Part shown: positions 55,970 to 64,000 of the stretch, in pieces | Layout of the letters: every line of letters begins with the position of its first letter | How positions within the stretch are numbered: position 1 is the first letter of the stretch | Source: Doryteuthis pealeii | Taxonomy: Eukaryota > Mollusca > Cephalopoda > Myopsida > Loliginidae | NCBI GenBank assembly: GCA_023376005.1 | Contig: CM042180.1 | Span: 45,194,245 to 45,258,244 of the forward strand | DNA length: 64,000 nt | Reading direction: 5' to 3' | The notes under the pieces: generated by a model | What the model was told of the DNA's origin: nothing | The model's input: the letters and a program-made list of their open reading frames with translations, nothing else | Database searches by the model: none | Position numbers and translations under genes: made by a program

Positions 55970-56164
55970 AACTTGCAAATCGGTCGGAAAATTAGTGTCC
56001 CAGAAAAAACAGAACCCACAAATTTGTTAATAAAACTGTTAATTTTAACTAGGGGGTGTTAGGATTGGGGTTTAGGGTTAGTTTAATGGGAAAATAAATA
56101 ATTTGGATTCTGTTTTTTCTGGGTCACCTTGTAATGTTTTAATTTTCCGACCGATTTGCAAGTT
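55970..56164. mobile_element. Foldback MITE with telomere-like core, second family
   Basis: Perfect 25-bp termini (AACTTGCAAATCGG.. to ..CCGATTTGCAAGTT); further arm matches include 'cccagaaaaaacagaa'. The centre (56051-56082) reads GGGGGTGTTAGGATTGGGGTTTAGGGTTAG-like, degenerate telomere-type units. Inserted in the S2 SINE. Confidence 0.85.
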
Positions 56165-56409
56165 TATGCAAAGTCGCATGCTCGGCCACATTTATCAAAT
56201 ATTTCTGGTCGTCTTTTTTCCCTCTTCTCTTTACAAGTAAAAAAAAAAATGGCCAAAATAACCCACTAAACAAAGATAAAAAGAATCAAATGTTTAAATT
56301 GATTTTTTTGCGTAGTATCCAATATAATTGCTAGATCTGCAGACCTTATGACATGCCTCTGAGGAGGTACTCTTGGCTAGTGCAAGAGTACTCTAGGATA
56401 TTTTGACTT
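56165..56409. other. Remainder of SINE and unique sequence
   Basis: No gene seen. Confidence 0.4.
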
Positions 56410-56610
56410 CTCTATTTGCTTTCCATATCTAGTGTCGGAGTGGTAGTACATGTTAGGGTCTTATCTATGGGTTCAAAAGTTGAGTTTAAAAAAAATGTGG
56501 TTAAAAAATTGAGTACCCTCTAGAATTAATAAAAAAGAAAACAAAACATCTTTGGCATAAAATAACCCAACAAGGATTGACATGCCGTAAAAACCAACCA
56601 AACAGCATAT
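56410..56610 (+). mobile_element. LINE family A 3' end fragment
   Basis: 'gtcggagtggtagtacatgt', 'gttagggtcttatctatggg' and 'gacatgccgtaaaaaccaacc' tail. Confidence 0.75.
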
Positions 56611-57305
56611 TACTGTTATGCTTGGGTATACTGTGAATTCAGGAGCGTAAATTTTGACCATAATCTACTGGACAGATATTAGTGGAATATTTTATTTATT
56701 TTTGTTGTTATTCTGAAGTAAATATCGTTAAATATTCGTCATAATTACCAACAAATAATAATTTTCAGTTTATTTCAGTATAAGACTTGATAAGTATATA
56801 ATCTCAATTCCCTTAAAAATAACTCTGAGGTAAAAAAAAAAAAAAGGTGTATAACTGAATTATTACGCAACAACTTTAAATCTGTACAACATCAATTAAT
56901 GCTGTCGTTTAATTTTTTAAACTTATATATGAATTAAGTTAGTAACGTATTAAGTTATATTTTCTTTAGTTTGATTTTTATTAAAAGTATTAATCCCAGT
57001 TGAGAAATTAAAAATATATACATTGGACTTCATTTCATATACCACTAACATCTGTCCGGTAGACTATGGTAAAAATTTACACTCCCTGAATTCAGTCTAC
57101 CTCTAGTGAGACTTGAAGCTCTACACGACCAACAAAAACTACTGTAGACGTGTCAGGTGTTTTAAGTTTTATGATGAATGAGTATAATATTGAATTAAAA
57201 TGTTTTTCTACCATTTGTAAATACTCCCCTCTAACCCCGCCCTTATTTTCATTTGTTCTTTCATAATGACAATGAAAAAGGAATCTACTACAGCTGATCT
57301 ATAAT
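56611..57305. other. AT-rich sequence, inverted pair
   Basis: 'tgaattcaggagcgtaaattt..gaccataatctactggacagat' (56633-56682) is complementary to 'atctgtccggtagactatgg..aatttacactccctgaattca' (57051-57098). This makes a roughly 465-bp inverted-end element with arms of about 60 bases, probably another foldback transposon. Nothing coding. Confidence 0.6.
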
Positions 57306-57309
57306 ACTT

Positions 57310-58670
57310 ATTTGCTTAGTTTAGTCGTGGCACAAGGCCATAGTTTGGGGGGGGGCACCCAGTGAGAATCGCACTCACTGCCAGTGGTCTGCTAAACTAG
57401 CTTTCTAGTTATTACACCACGTGAATTGTCCAATATAATCGACCCCTAAATGTGTGTGTGTGTGTGTGTATTATACGCAAATATAATGAATGTAGTTATT
57501 TGCTTAGCTTAGTCTTGCTCAAGGCCAGAAGTATAGGACGCCCGGTGAGGATCGCACTCACTGCCAATAGTCTGCTAAACTAGCTTAATAATTATTACAC
57601 CACGTGAGGTGCTCATATAACCAACCTCTAAATGTGTGTGTGTGTGTGTGTATACGCAAATATAATAGTTATTTACTTAGCTTCAATGTGGCACAAGGCG
57701 AGAACTCCTCGCACAAGGCCAAGAGTATGGGGTACCCAGTGAGAATCGAGCTCACTGACAGTGGTCTGCTAAACTAGCTTGCTAATTATTACACCACGTG
57801 AGGTGCCCATACGACCCCTAAATGTGTGCGGAAATATAATAAATGTAGTTTACTAACCGTAGTCTAAACGTGGCACAAGGCCAGAAGTGTGGGGGCGCCC
57901 AGTGAGAAACGAACTTGCTAATAATTGTCTGCTAAATATTACTAATATATTTACACCACGTGAGAGTTGCCTATATGACCCCTAAATGTATATACGGCAT
58001 ATTACGCCAATATGATAAATGTATGTATGTAGCTATTAAGCTTCGCTTAAATGTGGCACAAGGCCAAACGTTTTGGGCGAACAGGGATCGAACTCTCGAA
58101 TAATGCTCTGCTATTACTATTACACTACGCTACGTAAGGTGCACATGACCCCTAAATGTGTGTGTGTGTTGTACTGTACGCAAATATAATAAAAATGTAG
58201 TTATTTACCAATCTTAGCCTAAACATGGCATAAGGCCAGAAATATAGGACGCCTAGTGAGAATCGAACTTGCTAATGGTCTGCTAAATATTACTAATATT
58301 ACCACGTGAGTTGCCTATATGACCCCTAGTATACGCCAATATGATAAATGTATGTATGTTATTTATTAAGCTTAGCTTAAATGTGGCACAAGGCCAAACG
58401 TTTTGGGCGCACGGGGGATCGAACTCTAGAATAATGCTCTGCTAAATATTACTATTACACTACGCAAGGTACACATGTGACCCCTAAATGTGTGTGTGTG
58501 TGTACTGTACGCAAATATAATAAATAGTTATTTACCAACCGTAGCTTAAACATGGCACAAGGCCAGAAGTATAGGGCGCCCAATGAGAATCGAACTTGCT
58601 AATAATGGTCTGCTAAATATTACTAATATTACACCACTTAAGGTGCCCATGTGACCCCTAAATTTTGTTT
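57310..58670 (-). repeat. Tandem array of tRNA-like SINE (S2) units, about 8 x 170 bp
   Basis: On the minus strand each unit has a tRNA-like part ('cacctcacgtggtgtaataa', 'ttagcaagctagtttagcag', 'gtgagttcgattctcactgg', 'gcgcccc') and a 3' part ('ggccttgtgccacatttaag', 'taaataactacatttat', 'tatatttgcgtatac', (CA)n, 'catttaggggtc'). In the 57725 unit the T-arm GTGAG-CTCGATT-CTCAC is perfect, and GGGCACC nearly pairs with GGTACCC. Starts recur at intervals of about 158-189 bases. Later units have lost parts of the D/anticodon region. Confidence 0.85.
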
Positions 58671-58900
58671 ATATGCAAGATATAACCTATTTTGGGGCGT
58701 ACTAGTAATACTGTCGTTACTAAGGTTTTAATTTAGAAAATTGGAATTAAAAACTCATTTTGGTTATGAGTGCCTCGACACGTAAACATTTGGAAATAAT
58801 TTATTTCGCATTTCAAAACCTTCAATATTGAATTTCACATGGGAAGGACAAACTATTCCGCATTTTACCTAATTTCCCCCCCCCTTCCCTCTTAAAAAAA
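58671..58900. other. AT-rich spacer
   Basis: No feature recognised; C run near 58877. Confidence 0.4.
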
Positions 58901-58902
58901 AT

Positions 58903-58975
58903 AATAGCGAGTTCGATCCTCGCTGGATACTCCATACTTCTGACCTTGTGTTAAATCCTATCCGTAGTGTAAATA
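58903..58975 (+). mobile_element. S2 SINE fragment, plus strand
   Basis: 'agcgagttcgatcctcgctgg' + 'atactccatacttctgacctt' + 'gtgttaaatcctatccg': the T-arm and 3' motif only, opposite in orientation to the array. Confidence 0.7.
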
Positions 58976-60057
58976 TTTTTTTTTTTCTAAACGATTTTTT
59001 GAATTTACATTAATTTCGCATTGATGGGGGTAAAAAAAAAAAAAGAGTACTTAACCTATTTTTAGTGTTAGGGTAGTTGATATAAGATCTATTTCGGGTA
59101 GTAAAGTTCCCATACGTCTTAGAGGGTACGGTAATGTTACTAGAATTTTTTTGGGGGGGGTATGAGAATAATACATTTCTTGTGAAAAATAGATCTTTAT
59201 TGTGATGTTTTTACTTATATTTTTTACTGTTATCGTCAAAATTTAAAGAATTAAAAAAAAAAAAACCTTAAATTTTAGGCTTTTCTTTTTTCTTTCTTTA
59301 AAAAAAAAATATTGACACCTCTCCCCCCAATTATACATAATTAGATTAAATATTATAAGTAGCTATATTTCAGTTGATGTAAATATTTTTCCGGATTTAA
59401 CATTTTTTTTCTCCTCTCTTCTCTCACTCCAGCATCGTTGGTGGGTAATGATTTTTTTCTTCTTTTTAGCAGCGAGGTCACGTGATTGTAATTTGGCGCC
59501 AAACTGCTGTTTTCTTTTTGAAATGAATGAAAATAATGTAGTAATTTTTGTTATTGGCCTCCTCGTGGCTAGGATCGGTTTGGTCTTTTTTTTTTTGTGA
59601 CTGGACGCAATTGAATTGTGCTCCGTTTCATGAGATCCGTCTCGCTGGGACCTTTATTTATTTATTTATTTATTTATTTATTTTTTTTTTTACGTCTTGT
59701 TGCCGATGGAACAGGACTATTTCTGAACACTATATTGTATGGGGTCCCCCAACAATAAACTGATTTAAAAAAAAAAAAAAAAATTATTTTTTTTTATTTT
59801 ATTTTTTTTATTTATTTATTTATTTTTATTTTTTTTAGACGTATATATCTTAAAGATACGTACTTCCGGATTTTTCAGCTTTTTTAAAAAATATATTTTT
59901 ATTTTTTAAGGTATGTTTGTCATCTGAATTATGAAATAATTTTCTTTTTATAATAAATGAATTTGGACATTTTAATCATTGAAAAATAAGTTGAATTTCT
60001 GTTATCTTTTTCTATTTATATGTAAAAAAAAATGCTATTCTAATGATATTAAATTAT
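58976..60057. other. AT-rich, homopolymers and (ATTT)n
   Basis: Poly-A/T runs and ATTT repeats at about 59655-59682 and 59810-59835. Frames at 59051-59239 and 59548-59763 show no motif. Confidence 0.5.
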
Positions 60058-60059
60058 TA

Positions 60060-61191
60060 GGTATCACCAAAACGATTGTGATCAGTTTAGCCCATCTTTA
60101 ATAAAATGGAAATATTTCCGAACTTTGTTTATCAAAAATCTCATAAAAAACAATTAAACATCATACGGGGTTGTTACAAAGAAAAACAGTTAATTCAAAG
60201 ATCAAATTATCCGATTGGGAAAAATTACATCGTTATCTTAAAAAAATAAACCTATCCGTATTACATGCGAAAGGGTAATTTTCAGACCGCAATTTAGACA
60301 GAAAAAAAATGACATATTATTACCCTCTTACGATTATACATCTACATACAGTTGGCTATAATGGAATACTTTTTTTTAGCCAAAATTTACTATTAAAATG
60401 AATAAAATCTTTAAAAACATTAATATTAAAATTTACTATTAAAATGAATAAAATCTTTAAAAACATTAATATTAAAATTTACTATTAAAATGAATAAAAA
60501 CTTTTAAAAATTTATTAATTTCAGTGAAATTGACTTTAAAAAAAAAATGTTTTGGTATTAATTTTTAAAATCGAAAATGAAATGAAATGAAAATTTGAAT
60601 ATTTTTTTTCTAAGAAAAACTGATAAAATAATAAATATATACTTACTTTTTATTCTAAAAAGTTTTCAAATAGTATTGACATTTTTTTGCACTTTTTATT
60701 TCCGATTTCGTTAATTTAAAAAAAAAAAAAAAAAACTACTGCGTTGTATGTTATACAATTTTTTGATATAGTTATTCAGACTCTTATCTTTATAGAAAAA
60801 AAAAAGTTTTTTTTCCGCGTCATTTCCCCCCCCCCCCAATATATTTTAGGAAAAAACTATTTCAGATATGTTTACATCCAAAGGTAAACATTTATGGAAA
60901 TTTTCGTGAAAATCAGACTATTAATTGATTTTTCATAGAATTTAAAAAAAAAACCTCATCGTAACTTTTTATCTACGTTAAATTTCAGTGCAAAAATGAA
61001 AACATTGTTTTTCAATTATAATTTTCATTTTCATTATTTCCGTAAGCTGAAATTTTTTTTAAATCATCAGGAGTTTGTTTAATGTTTCTTTCGAATGGAA
61101 CAAAATTTTTCAAGAAAATATTAATTTTTCTGCAAGTTTCATTGTATTAAATATAGGGGGGTAAATTTCACAGGGTAAAATTGGTGGTACC
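60060..61191. mobile_element. Short-TIR DNA transposon, 1132 bp relative of 49236
   Basis: Ends GGTATCACCAA (one change) and TTGGTGGTACC with TA on both sides. It shares internal stretches with the 818-bp element (for example 'caaagatcaaatt', 'agctgaaa', 'tgtattaaatat'). It has gained a local triplication of a roughly 48-base 'aaaatttactattaaaatga' unit at about 60385-60500. Confidence 0.75.
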
Positions 61192-61244
61192 TATAAATTA
61201 TATTATCTCTTGCGCGCTATTCCGATTCAAAATTTTATATCAGT

Positions 61245-61333
61245 GGTGCCGAAACCCGGGAATGAACCAGGGACCTTCAGATTATCAGACAGTCGTAGTC
61301 ATCGTAATTGCTTTGCTCTCCCAGCAGTTCTCG
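61245..61333 (-). mobile_element. tRNA-Phe-like pseudo-tRNA or SINE head
   Basis: The minus strand ends 'ctgaaggtccctggttcatt' then 'cccgggtttcggcacc', close to the 3' half of animal tRNA-Phe including the T-arm (CCTGG/CCGGG). The 5' half ('actgctgggagagca') only resembles the D-arm, and the anticodon loop does not read GAA. A degraded tRNA-derived sequence, not a working tRNA gene. Confidence 0.5.
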
Positions 61334-61829
61334 TCTTCTCACTAGCACTATCCAAATATATCCTCTCTTCCATTCGTTTCGACAGCCAAAATGCTACTGC
61401 AGACTTTCTCCCCCGATCTGGGAGGGCAGGTCCCTAAATATCCCATTGCTGTGTTTCATTCGGGCTCCTTACTCTGAATTGCACGTTCGACATTCATCAG
61501 CACGCATCAATCCTCATGACGAGACTTTGCATACGGGTTACTCTGCACTGCTCGTGCGAATTTCACCAGCATTTCAGCAACGAAGAGGTGACGAGTTCAA
61601 TTTCCGTGGTCACCTGCCACACTCCTAACCCTCGCACGAGGCCACACATATCCGGACTTGTTTCGTTCGTGGGGGCGGGGAATCTGCTCGTCCACAAATC
61701 TTGAAATATTTTCCAAACTAAAACATTTATGTGTAGTTTAAAAAATATTTCAAGATTCGTTAAATGAATGAAATAAAACAATTACTAAGCTAATTTTAAT
61801 TTGATGTGTTGTCGTCAAAATTTTCAATC
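61334..61829. other. No gene recognised
   Basis: Overlapping 60-106 codon frames on both strands lack motifs. An inverted pair 'atcttgaaatattt' (61698) and 'aaatatttcaagat' (61743) forms a local hairpin. Confidence 0.45.
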
Positions 61830-62265
61830 TTGGGTTAGACGGGCGGTCGGAGAGGCCCCCTCCGATCAATCGGCTGGTCATGTCAAGCCCTAGCACCTAT
61901 ATGATTGCCCCAACCCTATTGCCCTTATAGCAAGCCCCAACCCCTTATCATATGGGTGCTAGAAGGCGGTGACTGAAGGTCTACATGTCCTGGGAATGAC
62001 GTTAAACTCTATCTGATGGTGAGGTTCCAGTTCTGGAGGTTTGGTGAATGTGGAGCACCCCTTCATCACCATTGCTCCCTGGTCCACTCTGACCCGGAGT
62101 GGTAGTACCTGTTATGGTCCCATCTATGGGTTAAATAGAAAAATGTATTTATAAAAAAATTGTATTATCCATTAAGAATTGATTATTTCAAAACTTTATC
62201 GGCATTAAATGACCCACTGAGGTTGATATGCCGTAAAACAAAACGAACCAAACCAAACAAAATTT
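61830..62265 (+). mobile_element. LINE family A 3' UTR
   Basis: 'ttgggttagacgggcggtcg', 'tgattgccccaaccctattg', 'gttatggtcccatctatggg', 'gatatgccgtaaaac' and an AAACC-like tail. 5'-truncated. Confidence 0.8.
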
Positions 62266-63409
62266 TCCGTTTTGATTTTGACGATTTCCAAGTTTCGTCA
62301 ACATTCTTACTTTTGAAAAAGGCTTTGTCGTGTTTTTTGCTTGTATCTCTCTAATTGTTTTGGACGTGCTTGTGGGGACTTGAATATCTAATAAAAGTTT
62401 TCCAGTGAAAAGTGAATTTTATCCCACGGTTTTGAAGAAATGACTATGAAAGGGTTAAATGTTAGGTCCGTGAGAAGAATTTCTTATCTATTGAATTTAG
62501 TTTTTGTTAAGTATCCTTTTGTTTTGGTGTTTACTTACTTAGTCTTTTGTCAATTTTATAGGCTTTTCTTCTAGGGGTTGTTTATAAAAAAACGAAATGG
62601 GATATTGGGGATAGTAGCAAGTGGTTGAGGGGGGAGGTCGACCGCTCCAGCCTATTGAAATAAAAGTGGGGGGAAAAAAAAAAAAAACATCTGGGAATTA
62701 GGCTCCTCTAAAATTCGACATCTTGTCCCAAAGATGCTGATAGGTATGCGTCCTGTGTCATACTCACAGACCCTTAAAAATCTAAAAGGACACAAAAAAA
62801 ATCGTATCTATGCATCCCAGTGTTTGTTTGGGTTTTTTTTCTTCTTCCCCCACCATTTTCAGCTAAGTGTAAATACATTTCAATAATTTTCTTGGAAATG
62901 AATTACTGTAAGGGGTAGGGGGTTAGAATTTTCATTTTATGGACAACTACGACCGTCTAATTTGTTAAGAAACTTTAGTTGGGACCCATTAAATTTCCCC
63001 GGGAACTCATTCAAATCAAATCCATGCACCCACGCACTGAATTAAAACACTATCAGTATGGTAATATGGTACGATCAACTGCCACTCGCTCGAGTTCGGC
63101 CTATGACATCAGCTTTAGACACGCCCACAAATTTTTATGAAAACAAACGTCTCTTCGTTTACACAAGTACGACCAAGACCAAACACTTATTTTACTTTTA
63201 AAACTTAATATTTTTTTTAGTTTAGAAAATTTAAAGTTTTGAATAAAGAAAACAACTTTGAATCATGTAAATTTAGGGTTTTACAAATATTTTTTCTTTA
63301 GTTACGAATTTTATTTTTACATTTTTATTTATAAATAAAACGATTCTATATTATATAATTTTTTATTAACAATTATTTTAATATGCACAAATCTTTACAT
63401 TTTTTTCAC
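62266..63409. other. No gene recognised
   Basis: AT-rich with poly-A and poly-C runs; no repeat family assigned. Confidence 0.45.
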
Positions 63410-63515
63410 CCCCCCCAAAAAAAAAACTGTTCCCATCAAGAATGACTAAAACACGAAAGTCTTTGGCATAAAATAACCCAATGGGTTTGACATGTCGTAA
63501 AATCCAACCAACCTT
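63410..63515 (+). mobile_element. LINE family A 3' end, short copy
   Basis: 'catcaagaatgactaaaac', 'tttggcataaaataaccca' and 'gacatgtcgtaaaatccaacc' tail. Confidence 0.75.
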
Positions 63516-63584
63516 AATACTAAAACTTTTTTATTTTTTTATTTTTTTATTTTTTAGAATATCTAAAAAGAATGACAATGTTTA

Positions 63585-63710
63585 TAGTTATTTACTAAAC
63601 TTAGATGTGGCACAAGGCCAGAAGTATGGGCGCCCAATTAGAATCGAACTCACTATCAATGGTCTGCAAATCTAGCTTGCTAACCATTACACCATCTGAG
63701 GAATATTTAT
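63585..63710 (-). mobile_element. S2 tRNA-like SINE, single copy
   Basis: The minus strand reads 'cctcagatggtgtaatggtt' (A-box TGGTGTAATGG), 'agcaagctagatttgcagac', 'gtgagttcgattctaattgg', 'gcgccc' and 'ggccttgtgccacatctaag'. It is the least degraded S2 head in the window. A poly-A run (63716-63739) follows on the plus strand. Confidence 0.8.
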
Positions 63711-63739
63711 AGACAAAAAAAAAAAAAAAAAAAAAAAAT

Positions 63740-64000
63740 AATCTTGTTAGATAAAAAGATATTTTTTAATCCTGAATGTTTTTAAATATCCGGAAAAGAT
63801 TAAATGTGACTTGCCATAAAAGGTTTAATTTGTATAGTAATAAAAAAAAAGAAGCTTTTTCTTTTCTTTTTTTTTTTTTTTCTTTTTTCCTCCTGTTTTG
63901 TTCAATGAAATGTCATCATTGTCTTCAAAAACAAGTTTGTTCTTGTAATTTTTGAGATAATCAACTAAGACAATCTACTTCGTCTTTTCTAGTCACTTTG
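63740..64000. other. AT-rich window end
   Basis: Poly-T and poly-A runs, no feature. Confidence 0.5.

Noticed and set aside
61245..61333. Functional tRNA-Phe gene
   Set aside because: The 3' half matches well, but the anticodon loop and D-arm are degraded.

Overview
This is eukaryotic DNA made almost entirely of repeats. It suggests a spiralian marine invertebrate, most likely a mollusc, though no gene here proves that. The clues are tRNA-derived SINEs, fragments of non-LTR retrotransposons (LINEs), Penelope-type hammerhead ribozyme motifs, a non-autonomous Helitron family, and very long GT, CT, GA, GAA/TTC and AAAG arrays. No complete protein-coding gene is visible. The best host-gene candidate is a short first coding exon at 53267-53320 (18 codons, strong start context, in-phase GTAAGT donor) with a TATA-like box about 100 bases upstream. 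The other recognisable coding sequence is decayed C-terminal LINE polyprotein at about 2.9-3.35, 45.0-45.3, 48.0-48.4 and 50.1-50.4 kb.

The main layout feature is a direct duplication. About 1.1-16.9 kb is repeated at about 22.7-40.3 kb in the same order. The segments 2.4-5.4 kb and 24.0-27.6 kb do not match each other. Insertions present in one copy only are a foldback transposon at 7984-8500, a solo-LTR-like element at 10700-11210 and a dispersed repeat at 15985-16555. A minisatellite has about 6 units in copy 1 (10.1-10.6 kb) and 32 units in copy 2 (31.8-34.8 kb). The pair is either a genomic tandem duplication or two haplotypes assembled end to end.

By region: 0-5.4 kb holds LINE 3' ends, SINEs, a GT-rich block and a hammerhead-bearing element; 5.4-16.9 kb is duplication copy 1; 16.9-22.7 kb is a spacer with a GAA-rich tract, two foldback elements and ribozyme motifs; 22.7-40.3 kb is duplication copy 2 plus an inverted Helitron pair; 40.3-43.6 kb is a roughly 2.9 kb TTC-rich tract; 43.6-53 kb is nested LINEs, a foldback element with telomere-like repeats, hammerhead motifs, AAAG minisatellites and CT-rich dispersed elements; 53-64 kb is the candidate exon followed by AT-rich, probably intronic sequence with foldback elements and a tandem array of tRNA-like SINE units.

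No genes act together here. The links are between mobile elements: several SINEs with different tRNA-like heads share a 3' motif, which suggests one LINE mobilises them. Long open frames in the pyrimidine and GT tracts are artefacts of low complexity.
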